From: G963677445 sp963677445
Lineage (GTDB): Bacteria > Bacteroidota > Ignavibacteria > Ignavibacteriales > Melioribacteraceae
Assembly: GCA_963677445.2 (NCBI GenBank)
Contig: CAXXGF010000002.1
Location: forward strand, 62,001 to 126,000
Reading direction: 5' to 3'
DNA: 64,000 nucleotides
Shown: piece after piece, positions 35,055 through 44,788 of the stretch
Layout: each line of letters begins with the position of its first letter
Numbering within the stretch: position 1 is the stretch's first letter
Program-made: the position numbers and the translations under genes
Notes under the pieces: generated by a model
What the model saw: the letters and a program-made list of their open reading frames with translations, nothing else
What the model was told of the DNA's origin: nothing
Database searches by the model: none

Positions 35055-35159
35055 ATATAACAATAAACCCTGGTATTCCGCCTGAAATTTATTTCTTTCA
35101 GGAATAAATCGTACAAATTGGTTAATTTTGTCAATCATCAAATCAAATTGCTGACACTT

Positions 35160-38100
35160 ATGAAAGATAATAATAAAAATAAATCACGTCCTTTCGATCC
35201 CTTTATGGTGGAGCATGGTTACGGAAACCGTTTCCAGGGATTTCAAAATCTTATGCGGCTGCGAATCAGGGATATTTTGCTTGTTTCCTCTCTTTACGAT
35301 CTTTATCTCTTTGAGGAGGATGGCCGCCTTTATGAACTTATCAGGGCAGAATACCAGGGATTAAATCTGAGCCATTCGCCTGAGCTGACAAGGGTATCAA
35401 GCGGACATGACGCGATCAACCTCGCGCGGAAAGAGGGGCGGTTTGATCTTATTATCACAACTCTCCATATAGAGGATATGCATGCTGTCCGGTTCGCGAA
35501 ACTTGTTAAAGAGGCCGGTCTCGAAATTCCGATTATTCTTCTTGCCCACGACAACCGGGAATTAAAATATCTTCTGCTCAACAAGGAAAGTGAGATATTT
35601 GACAAAATTTTTATCTGGCAGGGGGATTTCAGGATTATAATCGCGATTATAAAATATCTCGAAGACAAACTGAATGTGGAGCATGACACTCGCATTGTCG
35701 GGGTGCAGAATATAGTGGTTATCGAGGACAATGTACGTTATTATTCCTCCTTCCTTCCCATAATATATACTGAAATACTGAAGCAGTCGAGAAGGCTGAT
35801 ATCAGAAGGAATAAACCTGACACATAAATTCCTGAGAATGAGAGCCCGGCCCAAGATTCTGCTCTGCTCAACTTATGAGGAAGCCTGGGAATATTACCAG
35901 GAATATAATGACACAATGCTGGGGATCATATCGGATGTCGATTTCCCGAGGGGGGATATACAAGACCCCGACGCGGGAGTTGAGTTCGCGAAAAATGTCA
36001 AATCTATTCATTCCGATATTCCTATCCTGCTCCTTTCGCAGAATGATGAAAATGAGGAAAGGGCTCATAAGGTGGGAGCATCATTTATACTGAAAGATTC
36101 CTTCACCCTGCTTGGTGAACTGCGCCGTTTTATGAATGAATATTTCAGTTTTGGTGATTTTATTTTCAGGAATACCCAGGGTACGGAAGTCGGCAGAGCC
36201 AACGACCTCAGGAGCCTTGAGCATCAGCTTGAAAATATAACCGGGGAAAGCATTAAGTACCATGCCGAAAGAAATCATTTTTCCAACTGGCTGAAAGCGA
36301 GAACCGAATTCTGGCTCGCCCATAAACTGCGCCCGCGAAAGGTTTCGGATTATGATTCAATACAGGAACTGAGGAAAGACTTAATTAATTCGCTTAGGTC
36401 TTACAGAAGTCTGAGACAGAGGGGGATAATAACCGATTTTGAAAAAGAATCCTTCGACCCGATGAGCGGTTTCGCGAGAATAGGGGGAGGATCGCTTGGA
36501 GGAAAAGCGAGGGGACTGGGATTTGTTAACACCCTAATAAATGATTATGATGTCCGAAACAGGTTTAAAAATGTGATGATTCATGTTCCCACGGCGGTGG
36601 TTCTCGGCACCGATGTATTTGATATGTTCCTGGAAGAAAACAACCTGAAGGAATTTGCGCTGAATTGTGATAATGACCAGGAAATAACCAAAAGATTTCT
36701 GGCCGCGCCCCGCTTTCCGGAAGAGATACTCGGGGAACTCGCGGCTTTTCTCGATATTGTCCAAAGCCCTCTCGCGGTCCGCTCTTCAAGTCTGCTGGAA
36801 GATTCACAGTATCATCCCTTTGCCGGTGTGTATGATACCTATATGATTCCCAACAACCAGCAGAATCCTCTTGTCAGGTTAAATCATTTGCTGAATACGA
36901 TAAAGAGAGTATACGCATCTACCTTTTACCAGAGCGCGAAAGGATATATCAAGGTAACCTCCTACAGGCTGGAGGAGGAAAAAATGGCGGTTGTCATTCA
37001 AAAAATGGTCGGCACGGCACATGAAAACCGGTTTTACCCCGATTTTTCCGGTGTGGCAAAATCATATAATTTTTATCCCTCTCCCCCAATGAAATCGCGG
37101 GATGGAATCGCTGATATTGCTCTTGGGCTTGGGAAGATGGTTGTGGACGGGGGTTATTCGGTCCGGTTTTCACCCAGGTATCCGGCAGACCTTATCCAGT
37201 TTTATTCGGTGGAAGAATCGCTTAACAACAACCAGATAGAGTTTTTTGCCCTAAAGCTTGACGGAGCTTCCGATTTCGGCTATGAGCGTGAAGATCATTA
37301 TGTCGATATATATCCGATTTCTGTTTCCGAAAAAGATGGTCCTCTTACCTGGGCGGGTTCAACTTATGTCCCTGAAAATGACGCTATCTATGACGGTCTG
37401 GCGAGGGTCGGACCCCGCGTGGTGACATTTGCCCCTGTTTTGCGGCATAAGATTTTTCCCCTTCCCGAAATCCTTGAGCTTCTGCTCGATATGGGACCCT
37501 GGGGAATGGGAACACCTGTGGAAATTGAGTTTGCCGTAAATATGAACCCGGGCCCCGACAGACTTAAAGAATTCGGACTTCTGCAGATGAGGCCGCTGGT
37601 TCTGAGTCATGAGCTTGATGAGCTTAAGGTAAGCGCTTTTGAAACGGAGAACGCCCTCTGTTATAGTGAGTATGTTTTGGGGCATGGCACTATAACCGAT
37701 ATTTATGATGTGGTTATGATAGATTATGAGAACTTTGACCGGTCAAAATCGGTTGAGGTCGCTCATGAAGTCGGGTTATACAATGCCCGGCTTATTGATG
37801 AGGAAAAACCTTATCTCCTTATCGGAGTCGGAAGATGGGGCACACTGGATCCCTGGCTTGGCATTCCGGTTAAATGGGATCAGATTTCGGGGGCCAAGGC
37901 GATAATTGAAGCGAATTTTAAGGAAATGGCGGTTACCCCTTCACAGGGATCCCATTTCTTTCAGAATATAACATCCTTTATGATTGGCTATTTTACAGTA
38001 AATGACCATACTGAAGAAGGATCGCTCGACTGGGAATGGCTTTGCGGTCAGGAACCGGCGGACAGTAAAAAATATACAAAACATCTAAGATTTGAAAAAC

Positions 38101-38171
38101 CTTTTACCGTAAAAATGAATGGTCATGAACATAAAGGAGTAATCTTAAAACCGGAGGATCAAAGTGAATAA
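35160..38171 (+). CDS. Two-receiver PEP/pyruvate-binding-domain protein
   Basis: A 1003-residue cytosolic protein. Residues ~36-165 form a receiver-like domain (DILLVSSLYDLYLF, DLIITTLHIEDM) that lacks the phospho-acceptor Asp. Residues ~180-335 form a second receiver (QNIVVIEDNVRYY, GIISDVDFPRGD, PILLLSQNDEN, ASFILKDS) with the acidic pocket, Asp and Lys in place. From ~435 there is a PEP-synthase-type ATP/pyruvate-binding domain (IGGGSLGGKARGLG, PLAVRSSSLLEDSQ, FAGVYDTYM); the phosphohistidine and PEP-barrel domains of true PEP synthase are absent. It ends with a family-specific region (LLIGVGRWGTLDPWLG). ATG 35160 is preferred over TTG 35118. It overlaps the zinc-ribbon gene by eight bases. 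Confidence 0.85.
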   Translation: MKDNNKNKSRPFDPFMVEHGYGNRFQGFQNLMRLRIRDILLVSSLYDLYLFEEDGRLYELIRAEYQGLNLSHSPELTRVSSGHDAINLARKEGRFDLIITTLHIEDMHAVRFAKLVKEAGLEIPIILLAHDNRELKYLLLNKESEIFDKIFIWQGDFRIIIAIIKYLEDKLNVEHDTRIVGVQNIVVIEDNVRYYSSFLPIIYTEILKQSRRLISEGINLTHKFLRMRARPKILLCSTYEEAWEYYQEYNDTMLGIISDVDFPRGDIQDPDAGVEFAKNVKSIHSDIPILLLSQNDENEERAHKVGASFILKDSFTLLGELRRFMNEYFSFGDFIFRNTQGTEVGRANDLRSLEHQLENITGESIKYHAERNHFSNWLKARTEFWLAHKLRPRKVSDYDSIQELRKDLINSLRSYRSLRQRGIITDFEKESFDPMSGFARIGGGSLGGKARGLGFVNTLINDYDVRNRFKNVMIHVPTAVVLGTDVFDMFLEENNLKEFALNCDNDQEITKRFLAAPRFPEEILGELAAFLDIVQSPLAVRSSSLLEDSQYHPFAGVYDTYMIPNNQQNPLVRLNHLLNTIKRVYASTFYQSAKGYIKVTSYRLEEEKMAVVIQKMVGTAHENRFYPDFSGVAKSYNFYPSPPMKSRDGIADIALGLGKMVVDGGYSVRFSPRYPADLIQFYSVEESLNNNQIEFFALKLDGASDFGYEREDHYVDIYPISVSEKDGPLTWAGSTYVPENDAIYDGLARVGPRVVTFAPVLRHKIFPLPEILELLLDMGPWGMGTPVEIEFAVNMNPGPDRLKEFGLLQMRPLVLSHELDELKVSAFETENALCYSEYVLGHGTITDIYDVVMIDYENFDRSKSVEVAHEVGLYNARLIDEEKPYLLIGVGRWGTLDPWLGIPVKWDQISGAKAIIEANFKEMAVTPSQGSHFFQNITSFMIGYFTVNDHTEEGSLDWEWLCGQEPADSKKYTKHLRFEKPFTVKMNGHEHKGVILKPEDQSE

Positions 38172-38379
38172 TAAAGCTCCGAATAAAGAGAGCGGTTCGA
38201 TGGATTCCTGTCCACACTGTGGTTATCGTCTGAGTCCCTGGCAGCAGGTGCTTTTAAGTGTCGACAGGGAGATAATGTGCAAGAACTGCTGGTACAGAAT
38301 ATATCTTCACAATGATGAAGAAACCCCGGAAGAGGGGGGAAATGATGAAAAAGATAATAAAACAGGATCGCAGGAGTAA
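38164..38379 (+). CDS. Small zinc-ribbon protein
   Basis: A 71-residue protein with a CxxC...CxxC zinc ribbon (SCPHCGYRLSPWQQV, then IMCKNCWYRIYL) and an acidic tail. It starts at GTG 38164, preceded by GGAGG at six bases, inside the end of the PEP-domain gene, and its stop is two bases before the glutamate dehydrogenase start. The tight packing indicates a single translation unit; it may be an accessory or sensory subunit for either neighbour. Confidence 0.75.
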   Translation: MNNKAPNKESGSMDSCPHCGYRLSPWQQVLLSVDREIMCKNCWYRIYLHNDEETPEEGGNDEKDNKTGSQE

Positions 38380-38381
38380 AT

Positions 38382-39629
38382 ATGGATTCATATAATTCTT
38401 TCAAAGTCGCTCAATGGCAGGTAAAAGAAGCGGCAAAATTATTAAATCTGGATAACGCGACCACCGAACTGCTTTCCTGGCCGCAGAAAGAACATAAATG
38501 CACCCTCCACGTTAAAATGGATAATGGCAAAACGGAAATATTTCACGCATACAGAATACAATATAACTTTGCCCGCGGCCCGGCAAAGGGGGGAATAAGG
38601 TTTCATCCCGACGAAACAGTTGATACGATAAGGGCTCTCGCTTCATGGATGACATGGAAAACGGCTATAGTCGATCTTCCCCTTGGAGGCGGAAAGGGGG
38701 GAATAAGGTGCAATCCGAAAGCTATGTCGGAAAGGGAGCTTGAAAACCTTTCGAGAGAATATATAAGAGCTTTCGCCAATGTTATAGGGGTCGATAAAGA
38801 TATTCCGGCGCCTGATGTTTATACCAATCCGCAGACTATGGCCTGGATGATGGATGAATTTGAAACAATTATCAACCGCCATCAGCCGGGGGTGATGACT
38901 GATAAACCGGGAATTATCGGCGGCACCGAAGGAAGACGCGACGCGACCGCGCGGGGGGGTGTAATATGCGTGAGAGAGGCATGTAAAGTGCACGGGTTTG
39001 ATCCGAACAGATCATTCGCGGTGCAGGGATTCGGTAATGCCGGTCAGCGCGCCGCTCTGCTGCATAAAGAAATTCTCGGCGGCGGAAAACTGGTGGCTGT
39101 GAGTGATTCAAGGGGAGCTGTTTACAGTGATGAAGGTTTCGATCCGCAGGAGCTTGTGATGCATAAACTGCGCACCGGAACTGTATTAAACTTTCCCGGC
39201 GCGAAGCAGATATCCCATGATGACCTGCTTGAGCTCGATGTGGAAATACTTTACCCGGCGGCTCTGGAAAACGCCATTACAAAAGGAAACGCGGTGAAGA
39301 TTAAAGCGAAGGTAATTTGTGAACTCGCCAATGGCCCCACTACTCCGGAAGCGGACCTGATTCTTTATGAAAAAGGGATACACGTGATACCCGACATTCT
39401 CGCCAGCGCCGGGGGAGTTACAGTTTCTTATTTCGAAATGGTGCAGGATAGTTACAGCTATTTCTGGGATGAAGAGCTCGTTCATGAAAGATTAGATAAA
39501 AAACTGACAAAGGCTTATCACACTGTACAGGAAGCGATAAAAGAAAAAAATATTCACCCCCGCCTCGCCGCCATGGTGGTAGGAGTCGCCCGGATAGCCC
39601 AGGCGAGTAAGCTAAGGGGATGGGTGTAA
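38382..39629 (+). CDS. Glutamate dehydrogenase (Glu/Leu/Phe/Val dehydrogenase family)
   Basis: A 415-residue dehydrogenase, the usual size of hexameric GDH. Substrate-binding segments are ARGPAKGGIRFHPD and the catalytic-lysine loop DLPLGGGKGGI, followed by the active-site DIPAPDVYTNP. The nucleotide-binding fold begins with FAVQGFGNAGQRAA (GxGxxG type), and ICELANGPTTPEAD is the conserved hinge region. GGTEGRRDATARGG replaces the commoner GGSxGRxxATGRG. It interconverts glutamate and 2-oxoglutarate with ammonia; the cofactor is not certain. Its place behind the PEP-domain regulator suggests coordinated nitrogen/carbon control. Confidence 0.92.
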   Translation: MDSYNSFKVAQWQVKEAAKLLNLDNATTELLSWPQKEHKCTLHVKMDNGKTEIFHAYRIQYNFARGPAKGGIRFHPDETVDTIRALASWMTWKTAIVDLPLGGGKGGIRCNPKAMSERELENLSREYIRAFANVIGVDKDIPAPDVYTNPQTMAWMMDEFETIINRHQPGVMTDKPGIIGGTEGRRDATARGGVICVREACKVHGFDPNRSFAVQGFGNAGQRAALLHKEILGGGKLVAVSDSRGAVYSDEGFDPQELVMHKLRTGTVLNFPGAKQISHDDLLELDVEILYPAALENAITKGNAVKIKAKVICELANGPTTPEADLILYEKGIHVIPDILASAGGVTVSYFEMVQDSYSYFWDEELVHERLDKKLTKAYHTVQEAIKEKNIHPRLAAMVVGVARIAQASKLRGWV

Positions 39630-39881
39630 AGGAACAGCGAATTTCACATCCACCCCATACAGGATGTTGCAGAGAAGATAAAAAATCTCCTTCGGAGATT
39701 GATAAATTCGTACGATTTATTGAATGTTAAAAACTTTAAATCTAAACAAATCTGCAGCATCCTGCCACAAAGGAAAGGTCATGCTACAGGCATATAGACA
39801 GGAGTCTAATTTCACATACTTTGGAAAGTTTTATATATTTATGTTTTTATTTCGAGCTTACGTTAATATTATATTTTTCAC

Positions 39882-40337
39882 TTAAGCAGCCGATACTGTG
39901 CTATCTGTATTACTATTGTCCTCTTTTTTGATATATTGCGACCAATAAGTATTTTCCTTCGAAATTATACTCTCAGCACGCTGAACTAATAAAGGTAATG
40001 GATTATCAATGTTATAGGGATTACTCTTTATCAGAAAAAGATATTTCTCATGTTTTAAGGTTTCACATGTTGTGCGATATTCTATCCAGTTTTCCTGAAA
40101 TTTGTAGAGCCCTATTATTCCGGAAATTATAACTACAAGTATTCCCAATGACCCGGCAATGATTTTAAGTATTATAGAAGAGTCCGTAATAAAACTGATT
40201 ATAAAAGGAATTAATGCGGCAGAAGAAATTTCCATAATTTTGAGCAACTTAAACCATTTTTGGTTAACCTTACTTTTTTTGTCATACCATTCAATTTGAT
40301 CATCTAAACGTTCTTGTAAATATTTATCCTTATCCAT
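39882..40337 (-). CDS. DUF4231/SLATT-like membrane protein
   Basis: A 151-residue protein with two adjacent transmembrane helices (residues ~38-55 and 59-77) and a conserved region after them: YKFQENWIEYRTTCETLKHEKYLFLIKSNPY. This is the DUF4231 pattern, related to SLATT-fold proteins often found with conflict or effector systems. No effector partner is adjacent. It lies next to the repeat-cassette region, 250 bases after GDH on the opposite strand. Confidence 0.75.
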   Translation of the reverse strand: MDKDKYLQERLDDQIEWYDKKSKVNQKWFKLLKIMEISSAALIPFIISFITDSSIILKIIAGSLGILVVIISGIIGLYKFQENWIEYRTTCETLKHEKYLFLIKSNPYNIDNPLPLLVQRAESIISKENTYWSQYIKKEDNSNTDSTVSAA

Positions 40338-40466
40338 TCCAATATTCCTGATTATGAGAGTTTATTTTACAGCCATACTTCGCCGGTATTTGTCTGCTTC
40401 GGGTATGGCGCCGAAGTGAAACGAGAGAGAATAATTCCTATTACAATTTCCCGGTCTGTAAAAATC

Positions 40467-40980
40467 ATATTTAATCTATATCATAAAAAACAATAGTTCG
40501 CTTATTCGAGCGCTTATTACCCCAAAAACAATCAGTCATCAGCAAAATAGGAAAATAATTGATAATTAACAATAAGTAATTAATGGTAAATGGTGAATTA
40601 TAAATTATGAATGAAAAAATCAGAGCATGAGTAAGATGACAAGGATTTGTGGTGGTTGCCGGAGTGTTCATTTTTTCTGTCAGTGAAAAAAAGACGATAC
40701 TGATTTTCAGGAGGCAGTCTTATATTCTGTTCATCAATACAATCCTGTAAATCCTGTTCTTCTTTGAGGCTTTGCATGAAGTTTTAACCGGGGTTTTGTG
40801 GGACCAGTGGTAGACGGGGGACTTTGAGTTGGTGAGGATTTCTTAGATTAAATATCTTTTGGCCCGGGTCGCGGGAGAAAAAAACAACTGTCGCCCGGGC
40901 GCCATAGTCCCGCAGAACTTTAATTAACCAGTGAAAAAGCAACAGTGATTGAGATGCCAATTTTTATTCTGCTCATCTAT
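40467..40980. repeat. Long intergenic repeat, copy A
   Basis: The first of three related ~0.5 kb repeats. Shared landmarks in order: ATATTTAATCTATATC, CTTATTACCCCAAAAACAA, ATTAATGGTAAATGGTGAAT, TTTTGTGGGACCAGTGG, GACGGGGGACTTTGAGTTGG, and AAAAGCAACAGTGATTGAGA. This copy is the most divergent and lacks the ATCCTTTAATCATGGTT segment. It is non-coding. Confidence 0.8.
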
Positions 40981-41401
40981 CTGGACTACAATGCTGTCTT
41001 TACTATTCTGACTGGTGAAAATTAGAAATTCAGCGGTACTATTTCACACTTGTACTCATTGTTTTAATCCATTCAAAAGTCTTTTGTTTAATTACAAATT
41101 TGCAGTTTTTCAATTAAACATTTTCATTTAATCAGGTGAGTATAAAGCTATTGCCAATAAGTTGTTTACTTGAATTTATTCGCCATTTTCTATGGCGTGG
41201 CGACAGTGATTAACTAACGACAAACCTTCGCACCTTCTTGTTGGGCGGGGGTATATAATTTGTCGCGGCCCTAAATTTTCTCGCACAGGCAGCCAAACTC
41301 ATACTCAACAAAAGATCAGGTGAAAACTGAATACCGACGAATTGAACAATCGCTTATTGCTGGCGGTCGGATTGAGCGGATTGTTACAAAAAATCACATT
41401 A
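40981..41401. other. Spacer between repeat A and the first cassette gene
   Basis: About 420 bases without a gene. It contains an ATTAACTAACGAC/GTTGGGCGG stretch (41211-41254) that superficially resembles an integron core site; no full attC structure was found. Confidence 0.35.
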
Positions 41402-41862
41402 CTAATACCCGGCGGTTTTAAGGTATTCAATAATTTTATTCATAATTCCTCTTCCGCATTTAACTCCCATTTGGCCAAATACTTTTCCTTGCTCTTCATC
41501 GGAGGTCATTTTATTTAGTTTCTTCATTGCGGAAAAGATAAAGCCTTACAAATCTCTTTTAATTCTTCGAGAGAGAAATATTCGAAATATATTTTGATTG
41601 TCTCATTTAAAAAAGTATATACTTCATCTACTTCTTTTCTTACATCAGACCATATTGAATCAGGTAGTTCGGAATAACCTTCTTTTACCAGTGATATCTG
41701 TCTCTCAAAAAACATTTCAGAGTACGTTTTCATTTGTTCATTTATAAAATGTTTTCTTACCAGGGCCTCTTTCTCATCCTGTTTTGATTGCCCCAACGTA
41801 ATATAAAACAACGAGCTATCCACACAAAAGCAAAAAATGTGGATAAGTTCCGACAACTTCAT
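41402..41862 (-). pseudogene. DUF2059-like protein remnant
   Basis: The visible frame (41862-41524) includes ALVRKHFINEQMKTYSEMFF and IYFEYFSLEELKEICK, resembling the DUF2059 fold. It stops early at LSFPQ; in the next frame the sequence continues SAMKKLNKMTSDEEQGKVF to IIEYLKTAGY, ending at 41402. One base near 41540 breaks the gene. The expected signal peptide is also missing: the N-terminus reads ELIHIFCFCVDSSLFYITLG, which looks like foreign sequence fused on. Both ends suggest a remnant. Confidence 0.55.
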
Positions 41863-41904
41863 TGAGCTAATTCGGATTGGTGTAGTTGTAAGGCGGGTAA
41901 AATT

Positions 41905-42527
41905 TTATGGTTTTGGAAATGAGTTATCAAGTTCTCTCGGAATAAAATATCCTTTTATACAGTTAGGATTTCTAACAGCGATCTGAATATGATTTTGGTT
42001 TTTAAAGCCTGCATTTTCATATAAATCTTCACCCTCGAAAAATACACCCCTCACTGAATTAAATTGTGTCTTGTTTTTATCTTTATTGAACTGATGAATT
42101 GATTCAATAACAGCACAATCTAAATGTCTTTTTATTAAATCTCCATTAGTCTTAAGAGGGATATTTTGTGGCAGGGTGAAGCTTGATTTTTTCTGTGCGA
42201 GTTTTAAAAGATTATAGCCTTCTTTTAAAAGCTTCAGATATTCTGTATCCAGAAGATCCAAACAGAATCCTAAATCGATAACCGCACCCACTACTGCAGG
42301 GTTAATAATTCTTTGCTTTTTATTATGTGGTTGGTTTTTGCTTAAAAACCTGGCAAACTCAAATGCTCTTTGATAATTATTCTCCCAAAAATAAACCCCG
42401 TTTCCCAACCAGTCGTATTCATTACAGCTTTTTTCAAGTATAACCCTTTTTGACTCACTACCCGATCACGGACGGATTTATCACATCCATGAAAACCAAG
42501 GACTAAACCGGCTCCTTTTGAATACAT
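41905..42527 (-). pseudogene. Possible ADP-ribosyltransferase-like protein, one frameshift
   Basis: The protein reads MYSKGAGLVLGFHGCDKSVR in one frame and, after a one-base shift at an A6 run near 42432, SCNEYDWLGNGVYFWENNYQ and onward to the stop at 41905. Repaired, it is about 207 residues. HG in FHGCD, the Tyr in GNGVYFWEN and a late acidic EGEDLY before HIQIAVRNPNCIKGYFIPR are arranged like the H-Y-E triad of ADP-ribosyltransferases; this is inference from pattern only. VVGAVIDLGFCLDLLD is a further conserved-looking block. It overlaps a small upstream gene by 25 bases, as in toxin-antitoxin pairs. Confidence 0.6.
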
Positions 42528-42700
42528 TCTTGTTCAACTTCTTCATTTGTTTGTGGGCTATAACAATCTGAAAGCTCTCCTTCGGAATTAGATATACCAA
42601 CACGAATTAGAAATTGTTTGCTATCATCTTCAGTAGCAACAATTTGCTTCGTATATTCCTTGAATTCCTTTAAATACTCTTTGTGTTCTTTGTGATTCAT
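42503..42700 (-). CDS. Small partner protein, possible antitoxin
   Basis: A 65-residue acidic protein (MNHKEHKEYLKEFKEYTKQI to EEVEQECIQKEPV). ATG 42700 is chosen; an upstream ATG at 42754 would add 18 residues. No family is recognised. Its 25-base overlap with the ADP-ribosyltransferase-like gene, small size and charge fit an antitoxin or immunity role, but nothing in the sequence proves it. Confidence 0.5.
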   Translation of the reverse strand: MNHKEHKEYLKEFKEYTKQIVATEDDSKQFLIRVGISNSEGELSDCYSPQTNEEVEQECIQKEPV

Positions 42701-42856
42701 AATCTTCTTTGTCTTTTTGTCAAATAAATATACATATATCTTGGAGTGCATCACTAGGGTAAAAATTCCAGTAAGAATCTCGTTACAATCATTATCGAAA
42801 GTAATAATGTTATTTTAATGTTACATTGCCAGCTAACTTAAATGAGGCCATGTAAA

Positions 42857-43400
42857 ACATATTTAATCTATATCGTAAAAAGCAATCATACGCTTATTCG
42901 GGCATTTATTACCCCAAAACCAATCAGTCACACACAAAATAGGAAATTAATCGATAATTAACAATAATAATTAATGGTGAATGGTGAATTATGAATTATG
43001 AATGGCAAAATCAGAGTATGAGAAAGAATATGATGACTGGATTAGTGATTTCATCAGAGGAGTTCTTTTTGTACTGAGTGAGTAAAAAACGATACCGAAT
43101 TCGATACTATTTTTATTAAGGCAATCCTTAAATCCTTTAATCATGGTTCAGGGATTGGCGGGATAGGCGTGAAGTTTTTACCTGGATTTTGTGGGACCAG
43201 TGGGACACGGGGGACTATGAGTTGGTGAGGTTTTCTTAAATGAAAATATTTTTTGCGCTGGAGCGCGGGTAAAAAACAACTGTAGCCTGTGTCGCTATAG
43301 TCACACAGAGCTTTATATAACCAGGGGAAAAGCAACAGCGATTGAGATACCGATTTTTTATCCTGTTCATCAATACAATCCTGTAAATCCTGTTTTTCTT
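42857..43400. repeat. Long intergenic repeat, copy B
   Basis: Nearly identical to copy C over about 430 bases (from GGTGAATTATGAATTATGAA to AAAGCAACAGCGATTGA) and related to copy A over the whole length. It includes, inverted relative to the arrays at 16 and 31 kb, the module AAATCCTTTAATCATGGTTC. Non-coding. Confidence 0.9.
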
Positions 43401-43745
43401 CGCGGTTTTTGCGTAGTCTTTTCCTTTGCGCGCCTTGCGTGGACTTTGCTCTTTGAAGAGGATACCGATACAGACAGCGATACCAATTTATTATTCTGTT
43501 TATCTATTTTCCGAAAATTCCGCAGTTTCATTTTGTGAGAGGTACGGAGTTTTGATATTTTATAATCGTACATGCGTCAAGTGTTTAACCCAACGTAATA
43601 CGCATTGAAAAGTTATCCGCCAGGCGATGAAAATGTTGCTAAGTTGAGTGCACTCGAAGGATTAAGTCTGCTTGACGTGGTTGTTATAAGGTTAAATATT
43701 TCTATGAAATTATTTAATCGGCAGATGATTTTTTCAAATTCAGTT
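43401..43745. other. Cassette boundary with attC-like inverted ends
   Basis: No gene. TTTAACC (43584-43590) and GGTTAAA (43690-43696) are exact inverted copies 113 bases apart end to end, with inner CAACG/GTTG words, an arrangement reminiscent of integron attC sites. The arms beyond the ends pair poorly. An inverted copy of the dispersed CGCAAAATGAAA-type repeat is at 43518-43554. Confidence 0.4.
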
Positions 43746-44708
43746 TTAGATATCCTGCTGCTCCAACCAGTTTAAGATTATTTGATTTGTTTCATTTGGT
43801 TTTTCCTGCTGAATCCAATGACCACAATCCAAACTAACCACATCCAGATTTGGTGCGAAATCTTTTAAACTTTCAGACTTAGGAATCAAATCCCGATCAC
43901 CATATATCATTAATGTCGGCTGGTGAATAAGTGGCTTCACATCTGCCAACAGATACCAATTACGGTCAAGATTTCTGTACCAATTTATAGAACCTGTAAA
44001 TCCGGAGGATTCGAAAGCGGCAACGAAAACAGAAAGTTCATCGTCATTCATTACCGGATCACCAAGTGGTTTTACTGCTCTGGCAAGATTAATCATCAAC
44101 ATCCCCGGCTCTGGAATTGCCGGTGGTACATTCTTGCGAAACATATTACGCAGGAACTGAGATGTGTTTTCTTCCAGAATAATATCTGCCATTCCCGGTT
44201 GTTTATTAAAGTGAACAAAATAAAAATCCTCACCAAAGACCTCTTCCATAAACTCAATCCAGGGTTTTTCTCCTCTCTCCTGATAAGGCAAAGCAAGGTT
44301 TATCACTTTATTTACCCTCTCCGGATGCAACAGAGCAAGATTCCAAACTACATTTGCGCCCCAATCATGACCAACAAAAGCAGCATCCTGATATCCATAA
44401 TAATCGAGTAATGCAATCAGGTCACCCGTTAAGTGTTTTATGTCATATTCTGTTACTTCAGATGGAGAAGATGAGTTTCCATAACCTCTTTGGTTTGGAA
44501 CAAGGACATGGTAACCAGCCATGGCAAGAGCAGGGATCTGATAACGCCAGGAAAATGCATGCTCTGGAAAACCATGACAGAGTATGATAGGTTTACCGAT
44601 ATTATCAATGCCTGCTTCAAATACTTCAAGTTCAACACCATTGACTGAAATCATTTTAGGTTTTGGAAACTCGGTTTGGTTAAATCTTATATTTGTCATA
44701 TTTACCAT
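43746..44708 (-). CDS. Epoxide-hydrolase-like alpha/beta hydrolase
   Basis: A 320-residue soluble epoxide hydrolase type enzyme. Oxyanion region LCHGFPEHAFSWRYQ, nucleophile FVGHDWGANV (Asp, rather than Ser), cap-domain tyrosine in INWYRNLDRNW, acid in YGDRDLIPK and histidine in SLDCGHWIQQE. These residues together fit epoxide hydrolase rather than esterase. It has no signal peptide. It lies 80 bases downstream of a WYL regulator on the same strand, inside the segment bounded by repeats B and C, and may be controlled by that regulator. Confidence 0.88.
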   Translation of the reverse strand: MVNMTNIRFNQTEFPKPKMISVNGVELEVFEAGIDNIGKPIILCHGFPEHAFSWRYQIPALAMAGYHVLVPNQRGYGNSSSPSEVTEYDIKHLTGDLIALLDYYGYQDAAFVGHDWGANVVWNLALLHPERVNKVINLALPYQERGEKPWIEFMEEVFGEDFYFVHFNKQPGMADIILEENTSQFLRNMFRKNVPPAIPEPGMLMINLARAVKPLGDPVMNDDELSVFVAAFESSGFTGSINWYRNLDRNWYLLADVKPLIHQPTLMIYGDRDLIPKSESLKDFAPNLDVVSLDCGHWIQQEKPNETNQIILNWLEQQDI

Positions 44709-44788
44709 TCTTTTTATTGTTAAAAAATAAATATGACAGAAATATAAAGCCGGTCAGTGACAGCCTTATGTCAAGGGTAGAAAAAGAA

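Noticed and set aside
35330..35731. Serine-rich 133-codon leftward frame opposite the PEP-domain gene
   Set aside because: Composition follows from codon complement of the real gene; no start signal.
39683..39701. AATCTCC/GGAGATT hairpin considered as a terminator of the GDH operon
   Set aside because: The T run lies on the minus strand side, so it does not terminate the rightward operon, and no leftward transcript is known to end there.
41838..41846. A perfect DnaA-box-like TTATCCACA on the minus strand with an inverted partner nearby
   Set aside because: Only one pair is present, inside a gene remnant, with no dnaA, cluster of boxes or AT-rich unwinding region; not evidence for an origin.
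43923..44411. A 162-codon rightward open frame across the epoxide hydrolase
   Set aside because: It is antisense to a gene with all catalytic residues in place and has no recognisable product.
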